Below are positions 1 to 12,127 of a DNA stretch of 64,000 bases, piece after piece. The DNA comes from Hofstenia miamia (Eukaryota > Xenacoelomorpha > Acoela > Hofsteniidae): positions 704,233-768,232 of the forward strand of contig CABFPE010000191.1 in assembly GCA_900660155.1 (NCBI GenBank), read 5' to 3'. Numbering within the stretch: position 1 is the first letter of the stretch; each line of letters starts with the position of its first letter. The notes beneath the pieces were generated by a model, which made no database searches, was not told the DNA's origin, and saw only the letters and a list, made by a program, of their open reading frames with translations. Made by a program: the position numbers and the translations under genes.

Positions 1-386
1 GATCCGACCCTTTGACACCCGAAATAAGCTACTTGATGTCACGTCAAGTCATGAATGGCGAAACTAGAAACTCGGAAATTAATGAGTTAAAAAAATCATT
101 AACAAGAATTAAAAACGAATTAAAACGTTTTTACAAAATAATGGTCCTTAACGTGTTACAAGATATTTTTTAGTCATTTGTTAAAAATTATATATATATA
201 TATATATAATAAAATTTCTTATTACTCCTATGTATTTAAATCAATCCTTTCCACTAAATTGGTTACATTTGTTTAACACCTTCAATTGCTTAATTAGGGA
301 TTACTAATCTGAATATAGTTTCTTTTGCAAGACATTCCAAAGTTTGAAAACGTTAGATTTCGTATTAGAAAACAATGCGGTTTAAA
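1..386. other. AT-rich non-coding DNA
   Basis: No coding signal is seen. The stretch contains a (TA)n run at about 190–208 and otherwise unique-looking AT-rich sequence before the inverted-repeat element that starts at 387. Confidence 0.6.
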
Positions 387-675
387 CCCAATAAGCAATA
401 ATACGTTTAGAATACGTCTTATATCACGCCTTAAAAGGGTTTAGAAGACGTTTAAAAGACGTTTGGAAGACGTTTTACAATATGATTTGTGGACCCTAGA
501 TGGCATTCATCAACATGTAGAAATGGTGTTTTATAGCACGTCTAGAAGACATTTAGAAAACGCTTTAGCAGACACTGGATGGCATTAAGCAACGTTTAGA
601 AATAGGAATTATAAGACGTTTAGAAGACGTCTTACAACGTATAAGACGGATATAAACGTTTTATTGTTTATTGGG
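387..675. mobile_element. MITE-like element with terminal inverted repeats
   Basis: The left end reads CCCAATAAGCAATAATACGT and the right end is its near-perfect reverse complement (ACGTTTTATTGTTTATTGGG). The inside is filled with degenerate copies of a short GACGTTTAGAA motif, in the manner of subterminal repeats bound by a transposase. There is no coding sequence, so this is a non-autonomous DNA element. No clear target-site duplication was found, so the family is not assigned. Confidence 0.6.
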
Positions 676-930
676 AAGTGTACTAGAAAATCAACTTCTG
701 ATAAACATTGGATTTGAATAAAAGTGTTCAACACTAGACTTTTATAGTTACTCATCAAATATTGAATAACTAAGAGTATTAAAAATTCATCAAAAGTGAA
801 TTTTTCAAAAGCAACTGGTGATTCTGAGAAAAATATTGCAATGAAATTTTGCTATATTTTTGCAACGACAATACAGAAACATTCTCAAATTACAAGAAAC
901 TATACTTTAAACTATTCAGTGAATAGCCAA

Positions 931-2679
931 TTAATATATTTTAATGTTGCCAACTAACAGTCGCAGCATATTGCAAAGAGAAAAAAACAACTGAGCAAAC
1001 GTAAGTACAGACCATCCAACAAACATTCCAATATTTCCAGCAAATGCTGAGAGTAGCTCAGGAAAACTATATGCAAGTGTCTCGTTGATTTGCTCCACTT
1101 TCTTGTCACGGTAAAAAATCTCAACTTGCAAAAAGTTTTTTTGAATTTTATGTAGCATCTGCTCTTCTGTAATATTTCGATTGCTCAATTCAGTTAAAAG
1201 CTTTATAAGAAATGACTTCGCATCTGAATTAGTTGAATTGAAAACTTCATCAATAAAGTAGTAAAGTTTACTCTTTGAAGGATACTCGGCTTTCTCAACT
1301 TCTACATCGTAGTTAACATTTTCACAGGCTGGATAGCAATCACATTTTATTGGCAGATTTCCAGAAGTGTAAAATGCACTCCTAATATGGGTCAAACATG
1401 AACCCATAGATTTATTGTTATAATTACAAATGGGATAAAAAGAAAACATTGTTTTGCCTTTTAATCTCATATAGTAGTATCGACTAACACAGTTACAATG
1501 TTCGTACTCATTTAAGTAAAGACAGAGCTCATCGCAAACTAATTTATCATAGTTTGGCCAGATTATGCTTGGATCTATCAAATCATCCGTTTTATTAACT
1601 TTATTAGATAGATTTTTATTCAATTTCTTGCTGCATTTGCGATTTGGTGATGGTATAAGTTGTATAATTTTTTTATGTAGAACCATTTTTGCTGAAACTC
1701 CGGGTCTGATGGATTTGCTGTTGATCTGTGGCAATGGCATTGAGTTGACATCATTGATTGTAAATGCTATTGCGGACTTTGAGTTGAACATCCCAATATT
1801 TTCATCTTCGTTTAAGAATAAAGATAATTGAAGCCCATATTCATTCCCTGGCATGCTAGTTGTTAATCTTGGTAAAGTTTTGCGGATTTTTCCGGAATTA
1901 AACATGAAGCATTTTCCAAAATGCGAATTTAGAAAAGGCTCAAAATAATCTAGATTGCAATCAATAGCCTTATAGCTGCAGGAAACAATGAGGTTTTTTA
2001 GGGATGTTCCATAATGAAAAGGAATTTCCGGTTCAAACGTAAAAAGATTACGTGCTTGTTTGTACCCTTTACTAGTCCGTGTTACGTAATAAATATATTT
2101 CCAATCAATACCGCTTTGCTGCGTGCTTGATAAATATGTTACATTTTTAGATAAGCTATCAGAGTTGTTTTTGCATCCATAAACTTGATCAGAATACCAA
2201 GCTGTCGGAATGCAAAGTTTATTTGTTTCGCAAAGTTCAAAATCATTTGGACAACCACTTCCTAGTAGGGAAATATTATGTTTGGCTTCAACTAAATTTT
2301 TGATGTACTCCCTTTGAGCTTCGTCAAATAACGCTATATCTTGAAGATTATAAGTTACTTCATTTCTTATTAGTTTCTTTTCTAAGACATTTTCTTTACA
2401 AACCGTAATTTGAGGAAAGTCAAGAACACCAACGTAGTCTATCGATAGTGAAGCAACCGTTTCTCTATTTCTATACTTATTTATTAAGGGGCGAAATTGT
2501 ACAGCAAAGACAATCAAGCTGACTAAATAAACAATAGGCCATATGATCTTATTGATAACGTCTTTTGAAGCCGAAACTTCAGGTAAAAACTGATCAATTA
2601 AATTGTAAAGTTCAGAACCTAGTTTTGAAGGCAGATTTTTTTCACACGTTTGTTCATTTTGCGCAGGTTTGATCTTCAT
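931..2679 (-). CDS. DEG/ENaC family sodium channel subunit
   Basis: Single uninterrupted 582-residue reading frame. Members of this family are trimeric amiloride-sensitive, sodium-permeable channels of the plasma membrane, gated by acid, peptides or mechanical force. Visible in order: a short cytoplasmic N-terminus; a first membrane segment at about residues 44–62; the post-TM1 motif FPQITVC (about 88–94), a variant of the family's FPxxTxC; a large cysteine-rich extracellular domain whose distal part contains CNCVSRYYY and CDCYPACENVNYDVEV; the pre-TM2 stretch VEIFYRDKKVEQINETLAYS; and a second membrane segment with the selectivity filter GWS (about 555–557). The length is normal for a complete subunit. 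The acidic residue usual about six residues after the G-x-S filter is glutamine here (FAQ, about 563). The start ATG leaves a normal-length N-terminus. No introns are seen, which is uncommon for animal members. Ligand and subunit partners cannot be told from sequence. Confidence 0.93.
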   Translation of the reverse strand: MKIKPAQNEQTCEKNLPSKLGSELYNLIDQFLPEVSASKDVINKIIWPIVYLVSLIVFAVQFRPLINKYRNRETVASLSIDYVGVLDFPQITVCKENVLEKKLIRNEVTYNLQDIALFDEAQREYIKNLVEAKHNISLLGSGCPNDFELCETNKLCIPTAWYSDQVYGCKNNSDSLSKNVTYLSSTQQSGIDWKYIYYVTRTSKGYKQARNLFTFEPEIPFHYGTSLKNLIVSCSYKAIDCNLDYFEPFLNSHFGKCFMFNSGKIRKTLPRLTTSMPGNEYGLQLSLFLNEDENIGMFNSKSAIAFTINDVNSMPLPQINSKSIRPGVSAKMVLHKKIIQLIPSPNRKCSKKLNKNLSNKVNKTDDLIDPSIIWPNYDKLVCDELCLYLNEYEHCNCVSRYYYMRLKGKTMFSFYPICNYNNKSMGSCLTHIRSAFYTSGNLPIKCDCYPACENVNYDVEVEKAEYPSKSKLYYFIDEVFNSTNSDAKSFLIKLLTELSNRNITEEQMLHKIQKNFLQVEIFYRDKKVEQINETLAYSFPELLSAFAGNIGMFVGWSVLTFAQLFFSLCNMLRLLVGNIKIY

Positions 2680-5600
2680 TTGATTGCTTCTGGAAATAAT
2701 CTCTAAATATTTAGAGTAACCAAAAGGTTTCGTTTACGATTCAATCTAAGTAAATAATTTTATAATATTTTCGATTACATTTGACAAAAGTCTTTATATT
2801 CCTGAAATGAAAAAATCATAAATTGAAGTAAGTTATTATATTTATGGACTAGACGTAATATCATAATTAGCTGGCTCAAAAAATTGCAAGTCACTGTAGA
2901 AGGCTTTCAGCATAGTTTTTACCCAGAAGATGAAATTTATAATAAAGTAGCATACATACCATACAAATGAAATACATTGGATTTGACTCGACATTTTGAT
3001 TTCGCCTTCTCTGTATTCAGTAATTTCTGTGGCTTCGTGGGAGAAATTCAATAAAACTCGAAAATTACTTCCGATGCACAACAAAAGCATTTAGATTATG
3101 CTATTAATAGTTAATTATAAAACCGAATTTAAAGATAGAATTTTCTTCTAACTGTAGTTTTATTAATACAGAAAAATTTAGCAAATATGAGTTACACGCA
3201 TTATTAAATGCACTAAATTACCTCTAATAATTAGAATTAGAACACAATTTTTCATCTGATTTGACCAAATGTGGCCAATTTGAAACTGACTAAATGTTAA
3301 ACTGTTAAAAAACTAATTTTTCATGATATGTAAGCTTGTAGTTTCTCTGAAATTTATAATATAACGTTTATAAGGAAAGACTTCGTGTATGCACTTTAAT
3401 AAATCTTCCCCACTGAATTGGATATATTTATGTTACATTTTGAATATCTTAAATTGGGATTAACTATCTAAATGTAATTTTTATTGGTAAAATATCTTTT
3501 TACCCTAACCCTAAGTAAGTAAGTAAATAAGTAATTATATTTATAAAGACCTGTGGGAAAAGGTCAAAATGGCCTTGCACAACAAAATTAATACTATAAA
3601 GGAACAAGCAATAGTTAATAACACTAACGTAGTGAAGATAAAACCTGAAAAGGTAAGAAGGTCTTCACCAAACATGTGAAAAATTATTGGTTATAAAGCA
3701 TCAATGATCACTGTAGAAAATATCAAAGGATTTCATTGCTTGTGCAAAAACAAAAGATCTATCTAAACGATCACTTTGGGGATATAAATCTACAAGTCTT
3801 TGATACGAAGATTGTACGTGCCTTCTCTATTACCGGGTAGTGGCTAATGTAAAAGACTTTATTTAAATCATTGGTACAGAATAATGAATGACTAAATTTT
3901 TATAAAAATCGTTTTCATATGATTTTCACATCAAGATTTCACAATTTATCCAAAATTACTGAGCGTGAAATTGTGCAATTGCTCTGTTGTGAGTGGCCAT
4001 TTGCAATTGATTGTGATGTCATTACAGTAGTATATGGAGCTACCTTAACCCTTAGATGATAATTAGGGTCAATGTGACCCCAAACTAATATAATGAATTT
4101 TGACATGATCATAGGAGAATTATAAGCTTAATATATAGTTTTAAGAAAGGTTCAAAAAATTGAAATTTGAAAAATGTTTTTACAGTATAAATAGTTAGTT
4201 GAATATTTTTTAATTGTCATTTAAGGGTTAAGTCAAGTTAATAATTAGGTAGAATATCCCATTCAATTTTTCAGCGCAGGGCGATTTATAGTATGGTTTT
4301 ATAAGGGCAAAATGCGGTCACTAGTAGATAGTCTAAAGAAACTTCGATGTTTTATTATAGAAAAAACCATTTATCATGAGAATTGAAAATGGCATCTTTT
4401 TATCGATTGGGAAATTTTCAGGAAATAAGAGCAGCATAATTGCACAGGAAGAATCGTTGCTCTTCCAGAATATGAAAGTGATGCCAAGAAATCAGTAGGC
4501 GAGTGAAAGCGATTTGAATTTATTTCTAAGGTACAATATCCGATTTACTTCCTGAAATAATTGCAGATAAACAGACGAGTATTTTGAAGAAAAGGATTTC
4601 TGAAAATGAGATTTTAAGCCACTAAGAACACCATCCTCTTCTTAAGGTAATAATTGATTAGTGTTAAAAATCAACTATGTATGTTGATGTCATATTCCTG
4701 CTATGAATTTAAAACTCACAACCAATATTAGGGTGAACCAGATAAACTTCTCACTGATGAGTTTTTCATACGTGGTAGCACAGTTCGTGCATTAGCTGCA
4801 CAATTATTGACATGCGAATGGATCTACCAGTAAATTAAACAATTTCTGATTATCTATTTTAGCAGAAATATTTTTTACACTTTTCAATACTTTTTATGCA
4901 GGAGAGGAATTGCAGCAAATTTTCAACGGTGATGAAGTTGGAATTGACAAAGAATTTGACATTTGACATGTAGATGAGAGTTTTTACGATGTGATTATGC
5001 CTCGAAAATCATCAAAATTTGTTTTGGGTTGAAAGTAGTAATGATAATTTTTGCATTGTATCCTTAGTCTAACAATTTATTGGCAAAGATGACTACTCTA
5101 GTTGGTGAGTATGTGAAATTCTGAATAAATCGAAGCAAAGAAAGCAGAAACCAGAATAGGGGCTAAATGTCACTTACTTCTTATCGTCAATGCACAATAA
5201 TGAAATATTTGATTTGTTTGACTAAATGAAGAGGTCTATTGGGGAATGTCTTACAACTCGGAAAAGATCGGTGCTATTCCCTTAACTAAAATGAAGCGCA
5301 ATGATGTCAGATTAGTTTTTTTTCAATTCAACCCTTACTACCTAGACAAATGGTCGCAAATGATTTTGTTAACACATTTTTTTCAATCTTATTAAGAATA
5401 TTGAAAATCCTTGGATAGATGGGTAAATTTCCTCTTGTTGTGGTGAACACTTGCTGCTACGAAAACCGTAACCATTTTTCAATGAAACTCTCGCTGTCCT
5501 TAAAAAATTTCACCTTCTCCCCAAATGTTCAGACCATTTTTCGTTCTAAAGCGCATGGGAGCAGCAACCGATTTAAACAACTGTGATTTCAATATATACA

Positions 5601-5900
5601 CAACCCAAGTTCTTCTGCCATATGTGCGGTAACTTCTCTATCATGTGTTGTTCATCGATTTTAAATATCTTTGCGAGATATGAGAAGAGATAATGCGTCT
5701 TTAAACGTTTATATTATAATTTTAAAGATTCATTGAGCTGAAGAGTTATGTAAGCAGGACGCATATGAATCTTTTGCAATTTCAAGTAGTTTAATCAACT
5801 AGATCTCTTGAAGAACTCCCTACCAAAAAGCAAGCAAATAGGCTCTTTGGTACATGCTAAGAAATGCTTACAATTTTTAAATTCAATAATATATTAAAAT
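2680..5900. other. Non-coding or unrecognised region
   Basis: Short reading frames only. A minus-strand frame at 2842–3090 (82 codons, one hydrophobic stretch) sits upstream of the channel gene but has no recognisable domain. Between 4390 and 5800 several plus-strand stretches look mildly protein-like, but all are short and interrupted, so a decayed mobile element is possible and no family could be named. Confidence 0.4.
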
Positions 5901-5904
5901 CTTC

Positions 5905-6125
5905 TGGGTGGAGGAGTGGGGTTACGCAGCGGAAAATTCATCATAGGACGTTCTCGGCAGTCTTGTCCCTGCGCAAGCCCGTTCCTGTCCGGGGCTTAAG
6001 TTGTTCCAGCATATTTCGTTATATGCATTTATTGATGACCGCTAGCGCGTCTCGCTTCGGCAGTTATTGCCACGTGAATTCCAATGCCTCCTCTAGCAGA
6101 CAGTTATGCTGTTCTAACTATTTGG
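5905..6125. other. GC-rich island, unclassified
   Basis: About 220 bases that are visibly richer in G+C than the flanking DNA, open over 91 codons on the plus strand. The translation is rich in serine and arginine and matches nothing I recognise. The sharp composition change suggests a mobile-repeat fragment or other foreign segment rather than a host exon. Confidence 0.35.
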
Positions 6126-6139
6126 TGAAACTGAAATGA

Positions 6140-7400
6140 AATCATAAATTATAGTTTTATTATTATTTATTTATTTCAATAGAAAATTAATAGGTTCTGG
6201 AATTTATGGCATAAATTTGCAATGTGAATTACTAAATTTTGCAAAATAAATTGATTTGAAATAAGTTGTAGTCTTGCGTAGAATTGACATTCTCTGTGCA
6301 GCAGTTGAATAATAGCAAGCAAAACTTTGGGCAACAGAGCCAATTATATCGCTGCCATGTCACTCAAATATTTCCATTACAAAGAAATAGATTAATTTTC
6401 AAATTATCATCAAACCAATTCATTAAAGCATGAAATTAGGAAACATTCGCTTTGTTAAAAATATTTATTTGAAATTCGTTCGAATTAGGAAACTATTATG
6501 TTCACTATATATCGCTAAAAAGTAAATACAATAGGGTTAACAGATTTTTCTTAAATAGTTAACCGTCTTACAAATATTATATAAATGCCAAAAAATAAGA
6601 ACAATTTAAGAACAGTAGTGAGGCTGAAAGTATTTAAAAAGTAGTTTTTTTGTTTTGATTTTTTCAATGAATAGTAACAAAACATACTTATTTACAGTTC
6701 CAAAAGTTTGAAAATACTAAACGTAAGAGAATCAAACAAAAGGATAATAAAAATATAAAGTAGCTATAGCAAAAAGAATCCGTGGCATCTAAAATCCTCT
6801 AAATAGTAAAGTAAATAGCCAAAACTTGTTTTTTACCTTAGAAAAAATATCAACAAAATATGAACAATTTAAAAAAAAGTGTATGTACATTTCGTACAGG
6901 CAACAGTTGATGTCAAGTAGGAAATTTTAATTGATCCATTATTTTTAAGAACCGCATTTCTATATTCGCAGCACAGTGTGAATAAAAATTTTTATAATTT
7001 AAACCTACCAGTAAAATTCATTACAACCAATCCAATCAAGCAACTTGAAGAAAAAACACTTAGTTTTGAAAGAATCTAGTGTAAATTTAATCAGTTATGT
7101 AAATGACAATGCGCGGTTAAATTGGTTTTTTAAGAGAAATGGAAAATAGTAATATATGAATTGAAAGTCCACAACTAAGTTGGAATCGTGTCCACAATTA
7201 CAACTTTTGGTTATGCACCTCATTAAATCAAGAAAGGATGTGTGCAAATTGTGTACGCTACTCTAGCCACTCAGTGAATGTTTTAATTAAGTATGTTTAG
7301 TTTTTTGCCATAGTAATCCTGCGAATTTGCTTAGTATCAAATTACTATGTTAAATAATTATCCGATATCTTCTCAGATAGTTTCCTAGCGAAATTATAGG
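6140..7400. other. AT-rich non-coding DNA
   Basis: No gene, RNA or repeat structure recognised. Confidence 0.5.
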
Positions 7401-7405
7401 GGAAA

Positions 7406-7553
7406 CTATGAACCCTGTCATTGTAGTGAACATTTGGAATAAACTTAAAATTTGCTCTACAATTGAAGTAATCTTATATGCACAGGTTCCAAGATCATTG
7501 GCACGGGGGTTCGGGAGGTCAACTCCCTGTTCAATAAGACTATGCCACAACAG
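7406..7553 (-). CDS. Possible exon of an unknown minus-strand gene
   Basis: Read on the minus strand, a pyrimidine-rich stretch ending in ACTAG precedes an open stretch that starts LLWHSLIEQGVDLPNPR and ends before a possible donor (CAGG/GTTCAT). A second candidate micro-exon lies upstream on the same strand at about 7614–7660, bounded by TTTTCTAG and CACAG/GTAATAG. The composition is more coding-like than the flanks. No domain is recognised and the chain could not be extended, so this is only a hint. Confidence 0.25.
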
Positions 7554-7862
7554 CTAGTAAAAATAAATTTGCTAAATTCAATCATTGCAACTTCGTTCAT
7601 AACTATTACCTGTGCTGATACTTGTTTAAAATTGAAGTTAAAAAGAATGTTTTTCTAGAAAAGAAAGGTTATAGGTATTATAATGAATTTGCTACCATCA
7701 ACAACCTTTGCTTGGGATTATGCTCAATTTATTCTTGTTGGAATTTTCATTACAAAAGCTTATGCCAGCCGTGCAGTGCCTTTACCATTACAAACAACAT
7801 AATGTACCTCTTTGTGATACAGTTTTAATTGGAGTGTGCTTGTAGACATCTCTATTATATTC

Positions 7863-8250
7863 TCAGCTGCATCCGTTATTGTTTTGCGGCCATTGGCCGC
7901 GCCAATGAGCCTTTGCCAACGGTTGGATGCAGCCCATAGTTGGAATTGGGTTGGGCCTAGAGTTGCGTGGAGCTGAGCCGGGCTTAAGCTGGATTTTTGA
8001 AATAGCCATTTGGGCCGGCGGCCTTAGGCCTAATGTTTTAATTGGTATTTGAAATACGAGAAAAAATTCACTTGAAAAATTAAACTTTGCAAATGACAAA
8101 AAAACATTCTCTTTATATTTAATCAGCCTTGCATAGTTGGCTGGAGCAAAACTTCTAACATGTAAGGGCGAAGGTCAAAACATACTTTGCACGTCCGGCT
8201 ACGGCTAAAAAAATTGCCTTAGCTGCAGAACACTAGCATCCGCCACTGCT
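7863..8250. other. GC-richer repeat-like block
   Basis: Contains imperfect palindromes such as GCGGCCATTGGCCGC and GGCCGGCGGCCTTAGGCC in otherwise AT-rich DNA. The minus strand is open for 78 codons, but the translation is low in information and looks like a by-product of the repeats. Probably a fragment of a mobile repeat; family unknown. Confidence 0.35.
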
Positions 8251-8272
8251 AATAATTATCATTGCAGCCTAA

Positions 8273-8300
8273 TTGTATATGTATATATATATATATATAT
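8273..8300. repeat. (TA)n microsatellite
   Basis: Simple alternating TA run. Confidence 0.9.
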
Positions 8301-9800
8301 TTTAAATATCTTTGATTATTTTTTGATACAGATAGTTTATCATCAAAGAAAAACCGTTGACTCTGTTTATGTTACAATTTTATCATCGGAGCAATGCGAT
8401 AAAGTATTGCTGTCTTAAAATTATAGTACACGTGACCTAAATAAATTACTTGCCAATGCAGAAAAGCCTCTGCATTTTTTAGGACGCGTACTGCGAGAGC
8501 CGTGAAAAAAACAGGAGATGGATCAACACATGACCGGGTGCAACTTTTCAATTTCAACCGGAAACTGGACTAACTTTATTAAGTATTTGCTAATGTATCG
8601 AATGATGCAGTATTTGCTATTGTATTATACTTAATAAACTGAAATATATGTGTAATGTAAGCAACCTTACAAGGATATTTGGAAGAATATGCTGCTGAAA
8701 TCATGTGATAGAGACTAAAACACAAACTAACATTTCTGACACTTTATTCCGAATGCCAAAAAGAAACAACACTTTGAATTTGTTGTTGATCATTCAGTGG
8801 AAATTATTTTCTTTAAGCTCCAGTAATTGTATTTCATATTGTCAGAATGCAGAGATGAAGGGCTGAGGCAGAGGGTTACATCCATTTGAGTGCTTGTTGT
8901 CAGACCTTAGAATTTTATGTGTTATGCATTTAATTCAAGAAAATTTTTCTCTGTACTCTTTTATTTAAATTCTAATTATTTTGATTCATTGCTGATCTAC
9001 ATTACATATTCTAACAGAAACTTTACTAAATACACATTAAAAATGATTTCATTAAATAAGACAAATTCATTAAATTGATTTTCATGTTTCGTAGAAAATG
9101 AATATTTGAGAATTGAATAGTATTGAATGATTATATATAAAAATAAAACAGGCCACTGTAAATTGCCATTTTTAGGTTGGAGTTCAGTTCGAGTCAAATT
9201 GGAACCCTAACTCGCGAGTTCTAGTCGATGTACAAATATATTTTTATTCATAGACTGAACAAGCTATAACTGTGATACCCTATAAATACAAATTTACGAC
9301 CGAATTACAAAATACTACATTTAATCAAAGAAATCAAGACTAATGCAACACATGCTTGTATCGTGCAATAAATTGGAAGAAATATTTTATTACATAATAC
9401 TGATAAAATATTGAAACTATGTTGTAGAAAATTAACTTAATGTTCAATGCAACATCCTTAAAATAGCTTATGTACATAAAATGAACATAGGTTAGGTTGT
9501 CTATTCCCCGCTACACTTTCTTGAAGCATCTGATGAACATTTTGCAAGGATGTCACAGGATAAACATTCAATTATTGATGTGAGTTTAGGATCAATTGAA
9601 ATTCTATTTTATAAAACAGGGATCCAATGCTAAGAAATTAACAAAGGGGCTCTTATCTTGAGTTTTGTATTTTTATAATATATTTTAACCATAATTTATT
9701 TTCTCAAAAAAAAAATTAAACATGCGAATACTAGTATAAAATTAGCATTAGGGGCTGGGCCCCCTGAGCACCCCCTCAAGTACAACCCTGGTTTGAAGTC
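8301..9800. other. AT-rich non-coding DNA
   Basis: No supported gene. Only short frames are present and none shows a domain. Confidence 0.5.
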
Positions 9801-9815
9801 ATAGTTTGTTACATT

Positions 9816-10136
9816 TTGTCGCTACATTTGAATCCAGTTTGTTATATCAGAGGATTTTGTCAAGTGAAGTCTATTTATAATCATGCTAAGGTATGTACCC
9901 TTCTTGCAAATAAGAGCAAATTGTGGTATAATTCATCGTTCAAAGACCGGCAAGTAATAAAAATATATGTATTTAAAAACATATCTTTGACAGGTTGGCC
10001 TGACAGTTCGATGAAAAACTACGAAATGGGATTTACAACCATAACTGCAAAAATATGTTCCATAAAAAAGTATGGAAATTTATCTGTCTGCTTGAACGCC
10101 ATGCATGAATTTGGGACTAAAAGCTGTAGAGATTAA
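9816..10136 (+). CDS. Open frame of unknown function, weak
   Basis: An uninterrupted 106-codon frame with six cysteines in all, including C-x5-C near the start and a C-terminal C-S-x8-C pattern. A consensus-like donor (AAG/GTATGT) falls at about 9890 and a good acceptor (TTTGACAG) at about 9993, so it may be two exons rather than one. However, splicing those two in the open frame soon meets a stop. No signal peptide or known domain is visible. It may be a chance frame. Confidence 0.2.
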   Translation: MSLHLNPVCYIRGFCQVKSIYNHAKVCTLLANKSKLWYNSSFKDRQVIKIYVFKNISLTGWPDSSMKNYEMGFTTITAKICSIKKYGNLSVCLNAMHEFGTKSCRD

Positions 10137-10439
10137 ACAAACCAATTGTAGTCTAGATGTAAAAAATTTAATTCTCTTTACAATATTTCATTTGAATTGA
10201 TAATTAGCGAGGGATAAACCCACATAAATATTATATAGCCAGTGCTGACTGAGATTTTCACAGACATTTTCTCACTTAATTTTGCAGCTTGACACATTTA
10301 CAATGCACAGATGGCTTTACATCCTTCAAAATAAGCTCATTTATTTTGTGCGACACACTTTTAATATGCACATATGGTTATATTTCAAATAAGATAATCT
10401 AATTTGAATTACAAAACAAAATAAACTAATTTACAGTAG

Positions 10440-10454
10440 TATATATAGATATAC

Positions 10455-10485
<31 letters not shown>

Positions 10486-10545
10486 CAGATATATATATAT
10501 GTATGTATATATATATATATGTATATTTATATATATATAATAGCA
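10440..10545. repeat. Compound (TA)n/(TATG)n microsatellite
   Basis: About 100 bases of alternating TA interrupted by CA, GA and GTATG units. Confidence 0.9.
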
Positions 10546-11156
10546 GATATTTAAAATCTAAGTTTTAGAATAAAACAATATCATTGCAAACTTGTAATCT
10601 TAGTTTTTATATATTTTTTTCATTCAATTATAAGATCATTACTATACCGATTTTAATAATACCTGTAGCGATAGAGTTTTTTGTGAAAATATTAATAGTA
10701 CAGACTCTTGTTAACTTATGTGAAATTTAAAAAACTTCCTCACTCCTTATTGAATACAACCTTACCTATGAAAAATACTACATATGAGCTATTTTGGTCC
10801 CAATTAGCCCCAATGTAGTATTGCAAGAACTTAACTAAGTGATTCATGTTGTTCAGTTCTTAACCCGAACATTGAAATAATTCCTTTGTTATTCCAAATT
10901 CACAAAGAATATATTCTTCAACTTCTAGTGATCAATATATTAGGGGCTTGAGCCACTGCACCCAGTATTTTATATACGCTCTGACAATTCAGATTACAAT
11001 AAACTGAGAGGAATTTTGAAGTGAGTTTTTAAAATTAAACAAAGAACTAGCCTCAATTCTAGGAATTTTCTGAACTAAATTGTCTTTCTATTGGCCAGTT
11101 TCTAACCAATCAATAACGATTTATAAGACCGTTCGTTATTTCTATGTACTTAAAAA
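10546..11156. other. AT-rich non-coding DNA upstream of a possible secreted-protein gene
   Basis: No coding frame is supported. No TATA box or initiator stands out against the AT-rich background. Confidence 0.4.
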
Positions 11157-11373
11157 ATGAAATCTTCTTTCCTTGTTGTATTAATATTATTGTACATTTA
11201 CAATTTTTCCGTAATTGAAACCACTGGTCAGAATATGATTATTAAAAGAGGCTCAGGTAATTCTTTGTTTTTAAAGTATATATTGTTTTCAACTAGATTT
11301 AGGCAACACGACCAACCTATAATCAATATAAACAAAAAGTTACAACAACAATGTATGTGATACGTACAAGCAT

Positions 11374-11411
<38 letters not shown>

Positions 11412-12089
11412 AAATAACTATATATATATATATATGTATAATTTGGAATGCAAGTTTTTCTTTATTTTAATGACATTTACATCATTTTATTTTTAGTACA
11501 CTTTTGACTACTTTGTTTTTATACTAGAAATTAGAAGTTTTCAGAATTCTTTAGATATTGCTATTTTTAACGAAAAAATTGTGACAATGCATAAACTCAT
11601 GTACATCTTGGCTAAAATGCTTATTATATAACTTAGATAACCCCAACTTTTGACTAATCATATTTGACCTAACCCTACCGAAAATAAACAAAGGAATTGT
11701 ACAACAGCAGATGATATGATTTTAATACAGACAATTAAAAAATGAATGTACCTCACTCTAATTTGTGGTGCATGTTCCCGAAGCTATCGCATATTCTATT
11801 ATTGGATTAACCTTTTTACAAAGGCATTGTCAAGCAGCTCTTTGGAATTGTATAGGTTATGAAGTTAATATAGAGAAAATCTATTTTGATTTCCAAACTT
11901 TAGCTACTGATAAAATCTTAGTCAATTCACCTTGCAAAACTAATGAAGGAAACACTATGCGTTAATTTTTAAGCTGTTCAATGATAATATTTATAAAGAT
12001 TTGGTTTTTTCTAAAATACCTAAGCATTTATAGAAAATTTATTTAATTCACTTTGCTTATGATTTGCATCGCAATTGCCTAAAGCCAAT

Positions 12090-12127
<38 letters not shown>

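Noticed and set aside
2842-3090. Second channel-related gene upstream of the DEG/ENaC gene
   Set aside because: One hydrophobic stretch only; none of the family motifs.
3501-3513. Telomere-like CCCTAACCCTAAG
   Set aside because: Barely two repeat units; chance or a tiny interstitial remnant.
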